Source: Parasponia andersonii
Taxonomy: Eukaryota; Streptophyta; Magnoliopsida; Rosales; Cannabaceae
DNA length: 64,000 nucleotides
Assembly (NCBI GenBank): GCA_002914805.1
Contig: JXTB01000762.1
Coordinates: forward strand, 68,536-132,535
Direction of reading: 5' to 3'
The position numbers were made by a program, and so were the translations under genes. This document shows positions 47,350 to 60,866 of the stretch, piece after piece. Position 1 is the first letter of the stretch, and each line of letters begins with the position of its first letter. The notes beneath the pieces were generated by a model that had not been told where the DNA came from, searched no databases, and saw only the letters and a program-made list of their open reading frames with translations.

Positions 47350-48744
47350 TGTTATGGCTTATGCCCAAAAAGTTTATATATTTTGGATATTTACTGAATT
47401 AATAAAATGACATTTTTCTATTTGAATTTGTGCATAATTTGTATATCTTTAAATATCATAAAATCTCTAGTTTATTTACGTGACCATAAATTTAGTATAA
47501 GTGTTATATACATGAAGATTAAATTTATGGATAAGAAACTAAATATAGTTCGTAATAATTAATTAAAGTTTGAGATCTTTAATTAAATATTATTAGTACG
47601 GTCTATTAACATTGAGAATGTAATAGTTTTTTCCGGACTATTAATATATTGACATCATAATAGAAGTACTTTATATAATTCGATTATATAGAACTGGAAC
47701 GGATATGATTTGAATCTCACATACATTCTGTTAACTGTTGAGAGTTCAAATAATGTCACTAGATATTCATATGTAAATTAATTTTAATCATGAGTGGTTA
47801 GAGACTTCTATTTATAACATTACATTCTTTAACATACTTGTTAAATGTTTGTTTTTTAAACAGATCGTAATATTTGTATCTTGGGAGCATGATAAGATAA
47901 ATAGATGTGAATGTAGCTTACAAATATGGAATCCATTCCTTCCATTAGAAAGCTAGAAAGATGATTCTTTTGTGTATTGATTCATGACTTGAACAGTTTG
48001 AGTACTCAATTTATAATAGATTTATAAATTAATTGTTCATTAGAGAATCAATTGTACACAAGAATAAAAATATAATTGGAAAGGTAAACAGAACATGACC
48101 TAGCTTTAATTATGAATTGTCTATGGAGGATTGAACTACATGTAATGATTAAATCGATAAACTGCTCGTTGTTTTCTGAATAAATTAATTCTGTAACTTC
48201 AAAAATATAATTCTAAATTTTTAGTGGAGTAAAACTGGAATTAATAAATTAGAAAAATTAATTAAAAAGTTCAATTAATTATCATAATTTATTAGAGCTT
48301 GAATTACAGGTCCGTAGGTCCTTAATTCCACATTTTACAAACAGTATACTGGATATTACATTATTTCTATTACTACACACTTTGTCTAAATAAATTATTT
48401 GTCTACAATAATTAATAATTATTATTAATTAGTTAATTAATTATATTGAATTAATTATTTAAATTATGGAGAGATAAGTTTCTTAATTTATTTAAATTTT
48501 GAATTTAAAAAATATCTAATTATCAGATAATTAGATAAACAGAAAATGGGAAACTGACTGAAATTTTTTTTGATATATATATTAATTAATTTAAATATAT
48601 ATATATATATATATATATAAACTCACATTTTTTTATAAGAAAAGGTTACATTTTCTTTAAAAACAAAGTCGCATTTTTTAAGTTATATATATATGTATAT
48701 ATATATATATATTAATTTGATTAATATATTATTTATTGAATAGT

Positions 48745-48792
<48 letters not shown>

Positions 48793-49199
48793 AAACCCTA
48801 GAAGAAAAAATAGACATACTACTTATTATTTTCTACATAACCTCCATAACCTAGAAAAAAAAAAGAGAAGAAAATCTTCATATTCTCTGTAGAACAAACT
48901 CTTGCAATCTTATGTATTGAGGATATTGCAAGGGCCTAAAGTGTGAGTTTTGAGATATTATATATAATATGTACACGTTCATCCAATTGTACTTGAGACT
49001 TAGATTAGAATATCGTAGTTTAAAAGACAAAAAAGCTAGGATCCGCTGATAGGCTACAAGAGGTATTAGATTTATTCTCTTTGTATGATTCTATTTGCTA
49101 CAAATTAATACTATGAACTCATATAGTCAATTATTTTAAGAAGATTTTTTAATGTTCCTAGGCCAATTTTCCGTTGCGAAAATCGTTTTAAATCTAACA
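47350..49199 (+). mobile_element. 5' LTR of a Ty1/copia element
   Basis: Begins TGTTATGGCTTATGCCC and ends ...AATCTAACA, 1850 bp. It aligns with the 3' LTR at 55170-56974 over its length, including the shared (AT)n-rich part around 48580-48790. By eye the two LTRs differ at about an eighth of positions plus small indels, so the insertion is old, probably on the order of ten million years under usual plant rates. Confidence 0.85.
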
Positions 49200-49201
49200 A
49201 T

Positions 49202-49215
49202 TGGTATCAGAGCGG
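49202..49215 (+). mobile_element. Primer-binding site of the copia element
   Basis: TGGTATCAGAGCGG lies two bases after the 5' LTR. This is the standard plant LTR-element site complementary to the 3' end of initiator methionine tRNA. Confidence 0.9.
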
Positions 49216-52200
49216 TTATATGAGTATATAGTATGGATTATTTGTATACATAAGTGGGTATTACATTATTTTTTATATATATTTAATGATGAATGGATGA
49301 GTTATCATATGATAGATGTATGGTTGATATTTAGTTGTTGATTATATGGTTCCTTATTTTATTTTTTTGTAATTTATTTTGATTAGATCAAAAGATATAA
49401 ACCCTAATTTTGGGGTATAAGCTTTGTTGTATTTTTCTTACTTTTTTCTTATGATAAATAAAGAAGGTGATGGAGATTGCTCCGCGTTAAGCCGACCTAG
49501 TGTCCCAAAGAACTCACAAAAAAAAGTTTTTTTTTTTTAAAAAATATAATATATATTAATATTTCCAATCTAGCAGGTATTTTTTTTTAACTATGTGTTA
49601 ATATTTTTTTAGCTATTGGAACATAATCTAATGGTGATCTAATGATTATAATGAAGTAATTGAAAAAACGTACATGATTAATGTTATTTCTCTCTCTTAT
49701 TTGTAATATAAAAAAATATATTAAAAAAAATTTTCATTGGCCAAAATGATATCAATATATAGGTTAAAAAAATACCTACTAGATTGGTACCCATATATTA
49801 ATATATCATTTTATTAAATAGTTTAATAATATATATATAAGTTTATATTTTTTTAAAATTAGTCGCGTTTTTTTAAAAAGTTATATATAGTAATTTGACT
49901 AATATATCTATTTATTAAATAGGTTAATCAAATACAATATATATATTTAAATTACGATAAAAAAAATAGGCACAAGCCTAGACCCAAATGATTATTTAAT
50001 AATCATATGGGTTAGGCTAGTTTTGTAAAGCATTTACAAAAATATAACCTTTTAAAATTTGATTTGTAAAAATACTAAAAAAAGAAAGAAGACCCAAGAA
50101 GACTAATAGATAGCTTTCAGGCATGTCTGTCTTTGATTCTTTATAATTTTATTATTTTATTAGATTGTAATTTCCTAAAGAATTTGGCCAAATATTATTA
50201 TTATTATTATTTTATTGTTATATTATATGTGATATATATAACATGACCGTGCATTATAATATGTCATTCATTATACTCCCTTATAGTCATTTATAAATGT
50301 CATGGATACATATTATATTCATGCTAAAATAGTTTAGTTCGAATATGATTAATTTAATTAAAATAAAAAATTAAATATATTAATATCAATATATTGAATA
50401 ATATAATTTAAGTTTAATAGTTAAATTTTGGTACTATCACACTTATTTAATTTAAGCTATCCTTATTAATTAGATTAGCTAAATTATTCCTATAATAATA
50501 AATTTAGATTTTTTTGAAAATCTAGTAATTTATTTAAGACCAATAAGATTGGACTAATAGATTAACCTAAAAAATTATATTAGATATAATAACTAGGTTA
50601 AATAAAACATTAGATGTTTTTTAGTAAAAACATATAAGATTTTAAAATAATGAATGAGAGAGGGGTATAAGACAATATATTTCACAGTCTCCATTATTAA
50701 TTAAGTACTGTGAGATTTAATTGACATCTAGATATGTTTAGATTTCGTCCTCCCTATGGAGGGTGTCTATTTAAATTAATAATAATACTTAATTTCTAAG
50801 AGACGAGATTTTAAAATATATTTCAAAATTGACCTACCCTACGGTGGCAATTTTGAGTTAAGTTGCTATAATATGAAATAATGGATCACACTGAGTATAC
50901 AATTAAACTGTTAATGGTATCCTGACCATAAAACCGATAGTTAATAAATAAAAGAAAATATGAGATATTTTGATGTTTTATTTATTAATTGAGAATGTCT
51001 CAATTCAATTAATAATTATGTGACATATCTTATGACGACACCTAATTAGAGAAAATTGAATTACCGTGAAATTAGTAATTAAGTTTATGTATTTACTTAC
51101 TTACACCATGCATCACGTTTATTATTCCAAATTCTTTGTGATATTTATTTTCAAATATGTTGAATATTGTTTTATTTATTTAATTTCAGCAAATATATCA
51201 ACCTTGAATCCCACTATTACTTTACTTGCAAACGAAAAATTAACTAGAGATACTTTTATCAAGTAGAAAAGTAATATGAATATTGTACTTGTTAGTGAAG
51301 ACTAAAAATTTGTGCTTACGGAAGAATGTTCTTCACAATCTACCGCTAATACTACTTCTTCTGCACGAGAAGGCTATAAAAAGTGGACTCATGCCAATAA
51401 TAAAGCTCGCTTTTACATATTAGTAGGCATGACCAACGTGCTTAAAGCTAAGTACAAAAAGATGGAGACTGCTTATGAGATAATGGAGTCTCTCTAGGCC
51501 ATGTTTGGGAAACAATCTGATCAATCTCGCCATGATGCCATTAAAAAGACTATGAATGTGAATATGAAGAGAAGAACTCCACTAAGAGATCATGTTTTGA
51601 ACATGATCAATTACATTAGAGAGGTTGAAGTTCATGGGACTACGATTGATGACCGTACCCAAGTGAGTATGATTCTAGAATCATTTTCACTTGATTTTCT
51701 TCAGTTCAAGTGCAACTATGTTATGAACAAGTTGAATTATACGATGACTCAACTACTCAATGAACTACAGAGCTTCGGATTGATATCGAAAAATAAAGGT
51801 AAAGATAGTTTAGCAATTGTTGTTGAGGCAAATGTTACAGAGGAAAATCCCTCTACCTCTAACAAAAAACAAAAAGAGGAAGAGAAAGAGTACCTCTAAG
51901 TTTAAGCCTAAAAGGACCAAGAAGAACAACTTTAAGAACAAAAAGCCTAAGGGAAAATATTTTTACTGTAGAATTGAAGGATATTAGAAAAGAAACTATA
52001 ACAAGTATCTATTCGAATTAAAAGAAAAGAAGAAAGGTGAATATAATTTACTTATTCTAGAAGCTTGTTTAGTGGAAGAAGATTTATTTGATATATCTCC
52101 CTGGATAGTTGATTCAAAAGCCATTAATCATGTTTGTTCTTCTTTTCAGATACTTAGTTCTTCAAGGGAGCTTGCCAATAGAGAATTTACGATAAGAGTG

Positions 52201-55169
52201 GGCAATAGAGCTAAAGTTTCGGTAAAAGTAGTGGAAGTCGTCCATCTTTATTTTAGGAATAAATTTTTGTTATTGAACAATGTTTATTTTATTCCTGGTT
52301 TTCGTAGGAATTTGATTTCTATTTCAAGACTATTTGAACAAATGTTTAGTATTTCTTTTCTTAATAATGAGATTATTATTTCTAGAAATATTTTAAATAT
52401 TTATTTTGTAAAAATGGAGAATGGAATTTACATGTTAAGGCCAGATGAACAATTACTACTTAATATCGAAATGTTTAAAGTAGAACATTCTAAACCTAAA
52501 AAGTAAAAAGTTTCTCATAACAACGGTATATATCTTTGGCACCTTAGAGTTGGGCATATCAATCTAGATAGGATAAAAAACTCGTAAAGAATGGTCCTTT
52601 AAGAGAGCTAAAAGTTGGCACTCTACTAGTTTGTGAATCTTATTTAGAAGAAAAAATGACTAAGAGACATTTCTTAGTAAAGGGCGAAAGGGCCAAAAAA
52701 CCACTTAAGCTTGTGCATAGCGATGTATGTGGTCTATTAAATATAAAAGCAAGAGACGGTTATGAATACTTTATCACATTTATTGATGATTATTGACGAT
52801 ATACATACATGTACCTAATGCAAAGAAAATCTGAAACCTTTGAAAAATTTAAAGAATTCACAACAGAAGTTGAATAGCAATTAGGTAAATCATTAAAAAT
52901 TCTTTGATCAGATCAAGGAGATGAATACCTTGATAATGAATTCAAGGAACTTGCTAGAGAATGACATCCGATCCCAACTCATAGCACTTTGAACACTACA
53001 ATAGAATGGTGTTGCAGAAAAGAGAAACTGAATGTTGCTTGATATAGTTAGATCAATGATGAACCACTCTTCCCTACCACTCTCATTCTGGGGTCATGTA
53101 TTACAAACCTTTGTTTATAGTTTGAATGTAGTCCTTCCAAGTCTTTTTAAAAGATATCGTTAGAGTTGTGGAATAGGCGTAAACCTAGTTTATGTCATAT
53201 TCATATATAGAGGTGCCCAACATATGTACTGAAGGAAAGACTGGAAAGCTAGAACTACGTACAGAGCTTTGTTATTTGTAAGTTATCCAAAAGGCACAAG
53301 AGGAGATTTTTTTTATAGTCCTCAAGAGAAAAAGATATTCGTATCGATAAATGCCACTTTTCTTGAAAATGACTATACGACATATTTCAAATATCAAAGT
53401 AAAGTTGTACTAGAGGAATTACTTTTTGATTAGATTAGACCACAACCAACAATAGTTGTTAAAGAACAAAATTATGATACCACTATTCTAGATCAAAATA
53501 CCTTGGAAACTCGATATAGTGGGAGGGTTATTAGTCTATCTGCTCATTATAAGGAAGTTGGAAAAGTACATGTTATTGTTTCTGATTGTAACCAAGATGT
53601 CCTATTAACATTCAAGCATGTAATGGAAGATTCTAATAAGGAGAAATGGTGAGAGACTATGAATCAAGAAATGGAATCTATATATTCTAATTCTATCTAG
53701 GAACTTGTAGATCCACATGAAGATGTTAGGCCCATTGGATGCAAATAGATCTATAAAAGAAAAAGAGGTGCATGTGAAAAAGTTGAAATATTCAAAACTA
53801 GGTTAGTGGCAAAGGGTTATACCCAAAAAGAGAGAGCTGATTATAAAGAGACTTTCTCACCAGTAGCCATGCTTAAATCCAAACGTATCCTTTTATCGAT
53901 TGCTATATGTTTAGACTATAAATATGGCAAATAGATATCAAGACAGCTTTTTTGAATGGCTATCTTAAAGAAAACATCTATATGGTACAATCAGAAGGTT
54001 TTGTAGCTAAAAGCTAAGAACAGAAAGTCTGTAAGCTCCTTATGTCTATTTATGGACTTAAGCGAGCTTCAAGATCTTGAAATCTAAGATTTGATGAGAT
54101 GATCAAATCTTATAATTTCGATCAAAATTTGATGAAACTTGTGTATACAAGTACATCAAAGATAAGAAAGTGGTCTTCCTAGTTCTTTATATAGATGATG
54201 TTTTACTCATTAGGGATGATGTGGAAATATTATCTAATATAAAGAAGTGGCTAGCCGAGTAATTCCAAATGAAAGATTTGAGAGAAACAAGTTATGGTTT
54301 GGGATCTAGATTATTCGAAATCATAAGAACAGTCTTTTGGCACTATCTCAAGCATCTTATATTGATAAGGTACTCATTCGTTTTTCGTTATAAAACTTTA
54401 AGAAAGGACAGTTACCTTCTTGATATAGAGTTATCATTCCAAAGAACAATATCCCAAGACACCTCAAGAGGAAGAAGATATGAGACAGATTTCTTATGCG
54501 TCTGTAGTTGCTAGCCTTATATACGTAATGTTGTGTAATAGGCCTGACATATGTTACGCAGTATAGATAGCTAGTCATTTTCAATCAAATCTAGGATTAG
54601 ATCACTGGATAGCAGTAAAACATATTCTCAAGTATCTTAAGAGAACGAGAAATATTAGTTTATTCAAGTTAAGACTTGATTCCTATTAGTTACACTGATT
54701 CTGATTTTTAATTAGACAAAGATACTCGAAAGTCGACATCAAGTTCAGTGTTAACTCTTGGTGGTGGAACTGTTATCTTGAGAAATATTAAGTAATCCTT
54801 CTATTATGGAAGCAGAATATATAGTAGCTTGTGAATTACCTAAAGAAGCAGTTTGGCTGAGAAAGTTCTTTACTAATTTAGAAGTTATTCCAAATATGGA
54901 TAAGTCATTGACTTTATACTGTGACGATAATAAAGCATTGGCGTATTCAAAAGAACTAAGAAGTCATAAGAGAAGAAAGCATATAGAGAAGAAGTATCAT
55001 CTGATTAGAAAGATAGTACATCGAAGAGATGTAACCATTATAAATATCGCATCCGAAAACAACATTGCCGAACTTTTTACAAAAACTCTTCCAGCCAAGA
55101 CTTTTGAGAGTCACTTGGAAGGGTTAGGATTGAGAGACATGTTTCACCTGCTTTAGGGCAAGTGGGAGA
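49216..55169 (+). mobile_element. Ty1/copia internal region (broken gag-pol fossil)
   Basis: Parts in copia order: gag (~51310-51900), gag zinc-knuckle remnant (~51900-52030), protease (~52080-52500, with an IVDSKA active-site-like block), integrase (~52510-53450), reverse transcriptase (~53640-54560, with a YIDDVLL-type box), and RNase H (~54790-55156, EAEYIVACE and KHIEKKYH). Integrase before reverse transcriptase is the copia order. The ~2 kb between the primer site and gag is AT-rich leader. The element is heavily broken, with well over a dozen breaks, and is not capable of movement. The purine tract GGCAAGTGGGAGA precedes the 3' LTR. Confidence 0.88.
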
Positions 55170-56391
55170 TTATTAAGGTTTACGCCCTAAAAGCATGTAT
55201 ATTTTGGATATTTGCTAAATTAATAAAATGACATTTTTTCATTTGAATTTGTGCATAATTTGTATGTCTTTAAATATCAGAAAATCCCTAGTTTATTTAT
55301 ACGACGATAAATTTAGTATATAAGTGTCATATAAATGAGAATTAAATTTATGGATAATAAACTAAATATAATTTGTAACAATTAATTAAAGTTTGATCTT
55401 TAATTAAATATTATTAGTTCGGTTCATTAACATTGAGAATGTAATAGTCTTATCCAGACTATTAATGTGTTGACATCACAATAGAGGTACGTTACATAAT
55501 TCGAATATATAGGACTTGACCAGACATTATTTGAATCTCACATAAATTCCGTTAACTGTTAAGAGTTTAAATAATATCACTAGATGATCATATATAAATC
55601 AATCTTAATCCTTAGTTATAGACTCCCATTTATAACATTATGTTCTTTAACATACTTGTTAAAGGTTTGTTTTTTTAAATAGATTGAAATACTTATATCT
55701 TAAGAGCATGATGAGATGAGTAGCTGGGAATGTAGCTTACAGATATAGAATCTATTCCTTCAATTAAGAGGCTAGAAAGATGATTCCCTTGTATATTGAT
55801 TCAGGACTTGAACAGTTTAAGTACTCAATTTATAATATATTTGTAAATTAATTGTTCATTAGAGAATCAATAGAACACAAGGATAAAGATGTAATTAGAG
55901 AGATAAACGGAATATGACCTAACTCCAATTATGAATTATTTATGGAGGATTGAACTACATGTAATGATTAAATCAATGAATTACTCGTTGTTTTCTGAGT
56001 AAATTAATTCTATAATTTCAAGAATGCAATTCTAAATTTTTAATGAAGTAATACTAGAATTAATAAATTAGACAAATTAATTAAAGAGTTTAATTAATTA
56101 TCATAATTTATTAGAGTTTGAATTACAGGTCCATAGTTCCTCAATTCTACCTCTTACAAATATTGTACTGAATATTACATTATTTCTGTTAGTACATACT
56201 TTGTTTAGATAAATTGTTTGTCTATAATAATTAATTATTATTATTAATTAATTTAAATTATGAAGAGGTAAGTTTCTTAATTTATTTAAATTTCAAATTG
56301 ACAAATATCTAATTATCAAATAATTAGATAAATAGAAATTGAGAAATTGACTGAATATATATATATATATATATTAATTAATTAGATTAGA

Positions 56392-56440
<49 letters not shown>

Positions 56441-56974
56441 TCTCGTTTTTTATAAGAAAAAGGTTACGTTTTCTTTAAAAACAAAGTCACGTTTTTTAAG
56501 TTATATATATATTAATTTGATTAATATGTTATTTATTATATAGTTTAATATATATATATATATAAAGAAAACCCTATAAGAAAATACAGACACACTACTT
56601 ATTATTTTCTACATAGTTTTTATAACCTAAAGAGAAAAAAAAAAAAAAGAGTCTTCGTATTCTTTATAGAACAAACTCTTATATTCTCATATGTTAAAGA
56701 TATTGCAAGAACAAGTGTGAGTATTGAGAGATTATACGCAGTGTCCATACGTTCATCTAGTTGTACTTGGAACTTAGATTGAAAGATCGTAGTTTAGAAG
56801 ACAGAAAAGTTAGGATCCGTTGACAGGCTATAAGAGGTATTAAATTTATTCTCTTTGTATGATTCTATTTACTATGAATTAATACTATGCACTCATATAG
56901 TAAATTATTTTGAGAAAATTTTTGAATATTTCTGAGCCAATTTTCCACTGCAAAAATCGTTTTTAAATCTAACA
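55170..56974 (+). mobile_element. 3' LTR of the Ty1/copia element
   Basis: Begins directly after the purine tract and ends ...AAATCTAACA, 1805 bp, colinear with the 5' LTR. Flanks GCACC (47345-47349) and GTATC (56975-56979) fit a five-base target duplication that differs only by two C/T changes. Confidence 0.85.
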
Positions 56975-56979
56975 GTATC

Positions 56980-57901
56980 AACTTGCTACTCTCAACGAAC
57001 TGAGCAATACCCAAACTCTATTACCAGAACTCAAGAGAGCTTGACCACACTGAAAAGGAAGAACTCAAACTCTCTAACTATCAATTAATTATTTCTTAAT
57101 CACTACAGAGAGAATATAGAAGAGAGAAATAAGCTAAGAAATATTTTTGTGTGTGGAAATGTGAAGGAGATGATCTCCTTTTATAGTGCTCAAAGAGAAA
57201 CCAGCTATGAAGTCTAGCCATTATAGCAAAATATTTCTGGTAATTTTTGGTCGTAATGCCAAAATATTTCTGACAGTTTCAAAAACTAATGGCCTTTAAA
57301 TATTGGCTGTTACACATTGTTTGAGCTGATCATTTAAGTCTCAAATGTTTCTGTAGTTACAGTAGTTCCAGAACCCTCTTTTAGGCTTTGAGATAGGGAA
57401 AAAAAAACTTCAAGTCACAAAAGGAAGCCTAATATAGAGTAAGCTTTTCGGTCCAATATTCATATTCACAAAAAGCACGGGCCCATATTTTTTAGTCCAT
57501 GATTTGCACCTTTTTATATGCATGCGCAAGAGAGAATCTTTCAACTTATTAAGTTAATAATTAAAAGTAACTCTACCTCTTCGTTTGTGTTCCTTTTCTA
57601 CCTGGGATATTAGCAAATTCCCAACTCCATCCTATGCATGCCACCCTCAAGGGAAGAAATTAGCTGCTATACATGGCTTTTAATTAGTAGATCTTAATTG
57701 TTCAAATAAATGTGCACAAGTGTTCTTACTCGGACTGATTACAGAATTATCTCGATCATAACAATTTGAACAACATATACACTTATCATATATCATCCTA
57801 TATTTCGATTAATGTTTATGAATTCTACTTGCAATTTAATATATAATTTTATTCTTCGATGATTCACTGATTTCATATATCATACTTTTGGCAATTGTAA
57901 T
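56980..57901. other. Flank of copia element, possible older LTR on the minus strand
   Basis: Read on the minus strand, 56975-~57350 has a TATA-like TATAAAAGGAG (57175-57186) followed by a CT-rich leader, the layout of an LTR, and a TGTAACAGCC start-like block near 57310. This suggests that the copia element landed in or beside another LTR. Ends and target duplication could not be fixed. No gene is visible. Confidence 0.3.
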
Positions 57902-58609
57902 TGTTGATGGAGGTTTTATCAACAATAAATTTAGAAAAAATCAAGAGATGTGGCTTGTGTAAATTGAAGTAATAATCAAAGCAAATAAGGAGAGAGGGAT
58001 TTATAGCGGTTCAGCCCCGAAAAAGATGAGTTTACGTCTACTGTTTTCTCACTATTTTATGAATAATAATGAACACTCAAGATTACAATCTCGTCTGGAA
58101 ATCGGAAAAACTGAAAAGCTATTGAAGAATACTAAAGACTTAGACTACCCAAAGCTTGGAATACTCTAACCTGAATTTACTCTGACTTGGTTTCTTTGTG
58201 ACTTGAATTCTCCTTCGGAACATAGAGCCCCCTTTATATAGATAAAGGTAACCTTATGTCCCTAGGATCCTTATGTCTCTAGGATCCTAATTGTATAAAC
58301 GGGTAACTATACAATTGGGTAACGTAAATTAAGTAACAATATAACTGGATAACTATTCAAAACGGATAACTAGTTAATCACAAATAGGACACTTCAGTTT
58401 CCCTTTCCTTGTAGGTTTCTCCCATAGCATTTACTTGTTTCCCTTTTCTTGTAGGTTTCCTTTATAGCAAGGCAAACTGCACGGAGAATGTCGCACAAAA
58501 CCCATAGAAGAGGTCGCATATATCCATCACGGAGGAGATCGCATATAACATTCACGGAGGAGGTCACATATAACCCTTATATGACCTTAGGATTTTAGAC
58601 CGCACAACA
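57902..58609 (-). mobile_element. Solo LTR, 708 bp
   Basis: The ends are TGTTGATGG and GCACAACA (TGTTG...CAACA). Flanks GTAAT (57897-57901) and GTAAC (58610-58614) form a near-perfect five-base target duplication. On the minus strand a TATA box (ATATAAAGGGGGC, ~58229-58241) is followed by a GAACCGCTATAAATCCCTC block common in plant LTRs, so transcription ran on the minus strand. There is no internal coding region. About four ~25-bp repeats of a CACGGAGGAGGTCGCATAT type lie at 58480-58572. Confidence 0.75.
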
Positions 58610-60405
58610 GTAACAATGTGGCTAATATTAAAATATCAAATATTGAGTTAACAATTATAAAGAAAATCGTCGAGTCCTTAAATTGAAAACGGCAAATTAA
58701 GTTATCAGAAATCAAAGTGCAAATTGCATGAAGGGATATGATAGAAATTGCTGTATTTCCTCTAATTTCAAAATCGGATTAGAATGCGATCCATATATTA
58801 ACGGACATGTTTTTTGCTAGAACAACTTCATAAAGAACTACACCTACTGTAATTTGCATCTCACTTCCTGAACCTACACTTTCAAGTTAAAATATATGTC
58901 AAAAAAACATATGGATCCCTACTCTATTAATTAAAACTATCCTTCGATGGATGTGTGATCCACATGTAGCGAAATTCCGAGGCAAAGAGGTGTATTAACT
59001 CCATCCGAACTTTTGGCTCTACTTCCAATTAATGAGACAAATTAAATCCACATAATATGCTTCCCACTAAGGTGTCTTCAACTTAACACATCCAATTAAA
59101 CGCTGGCAGCCCTAGACGTCTTTTTCGCGCCACTAATTTAGTATATATCTTAATCGATCCAACAAGTAATTTCTATACAAAATCCGCGTACCATCCAGCA
59201 TATATTTATATACGTAATATATTACAACATATCCAAAGATATGTGGATCTCAAAAATTCTCAATGAATCTTTGCCAGAGATTGCATAAGCTAGCTGTTTT
59301 TGATATTCGATCCACATATTGTGCATGCTAATAATAAAATTCATTTTTCTTTTCTTAATAGCAAATAATTATCGATTAAAGAATTTGTGCAATTATGCTT
59401 AAGAGAATGATGCGATCCAAGACTAAGAACATGAAGTAGTAGGTGATTCCAGCACTTAAGGATTGTGAAATTGATCAATGGAAGAGGTTAGGTTTATCCC
59501 ATACGCGCTTATTTAAGCCTAATTTAATTGTAGTATAGATAAACCATACTATATATAATATATTATTTTTATTTATCTAAAATTACGTTTTTTATCTTAT
59601 TGTTTCTAAATTCAAAAGGGAAAATAATATACCAAGTTGAACCGTGACAGTACATGATGATATATATATATATATATATATATATTAGAGGCTTGTTTTT
59701 CGGTCTTTATGTGACTTATATGCGCACGCAGTTTTTTGCTTTTGCTTAGGACATTTGAGATAAAATTGATCACTACTTTGAAGCTAAAATTTCTATTGGA
59801 GAAAGAAAAGGACGGGAAGATTGAATCTCAACCATTGGATTGGCCGATGATGCAGGTAATGACTTCATCAACGACAGAGACAGTGGAGTTGTTATTGTTG
59901 ATGAATGATGATGAAGCAAGCACGTCTTTTTTAATTACTTGTTTGTCAACCGATTATTTTTTTTCCCTTTTTATTGTTATTTTTCCCCTTACTTCTAGAA
60001 AATAATTTATTATTTTATAGCTTCTGAGGCATGAAACACTGAAAAGGCTTATATATTTTCTGGGTACGCGGTAATGGCTGGTCTTATCCTATGTGCAATA
60101 TGGGACTAATATTCAAAGTTCGAGCGCAAATAATATTTATGTATATAGGTAGCTAAAGAGATACTTGAAGATTATGAGAATATATTTATAGACATGAAAG
60201 TTTCCAAACATATATTCCTTAATTAAATATTTGCTCCTGTCTTTTAATTTTCTTAAAATTTTCCTTATTACTATTTTTTTTTTTCTGAAAGTCTATTGCT
60301 ATTGCTTTTGGACTGGGCGATCAACTTAATTAAGATTAAGTGTGCCGTTTGGGAATGTGCATTTTTGGCAGCTACATATCCTTTTTCTAACTAGCGTATT
60401 TGATT
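58610..60405. other. Gene-free intergenic region
   Basis: AT-rich DNA without a supportable gene; an (AT)n run lies at 59659-59685. The open frame at 59736-60005 (89 codons) shows no family motif and codon usage like the surrounding DNA, and is not called. Confidence 0.55.
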
Positions 60406-60426
60406 AAGAGTTTTTTAGTTTCAGAT

Positions 60427-60582
60427 TTTTTTTTAAAAGATAGGGCTTAACTAATGACCACTACTTACTATAAATTTAAAGAAAAATAATACACACACTC
60501 TATCAATATTTGAACTCTTGACCCTCCAAACTCATACACACATCCCTCAAACTTTGGACCAACTGAGCTAACCACGGTTGGC
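60427..60582 (-). mobile_element. tRNA-derived SINE
   Basis: On the minus strand it opens with a polymerase III A-box (GTGGTTAGCTCAGTTGG) and ~35 bases later a B-box-like GGGTCAAGAGTTCAAAT, then an AT-rich body and an A-rich tail (CTTTTAAAAAAAAA). A perfect 21-base direct repeat flanks it (60406-60426 and 60583-60603), the hallmark of LINE-mediated insertion. The element is 156 bp and the long identical duplication marks it as relatively young. Confidence 0.85.
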
Positions 60583-60748
60583 AAGAGTTTTTTAGTTTCA
60601 GATATTTCAGATGAATTGACCAATTTTTATGCTGTCCAAATCGACTTTTGGATTAGGATAGAATTTGTTTAGGCTATTCTTAGTCAATTCCTTTAGATAA
60701 TTTTAACAATTAACTCTTTTAGGCTATTTTGGTTTCATAAAGTAAAAT

Positions 60749-60866
60749 GGAAAAAACGGGGGGAAATTATACAAGGTATGGAACACATTAATCAGGTTTA
60801 GTTTGTTGGAAAAAACGGGGGGAAATTATACAAGGAATGGAACACATTAATCAGGTTTAGTTTGTT
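60749..60866. repeat. 59-bp tandem duplication
   Basis: Two adjacent 59-base copies (60749-60807, 60808-60866), both starting GGAAAAAACGGGGGGAAA, differ at one base. This is a recent duplication in gene-free DNA. Confidence 0.95.

Noticed and set aside
59736-60005. 89-codon plus-strand frame
   Set aside because: No recognisable motif and composition like the intergenic DNA; lysine/leucine-rich by AT content.
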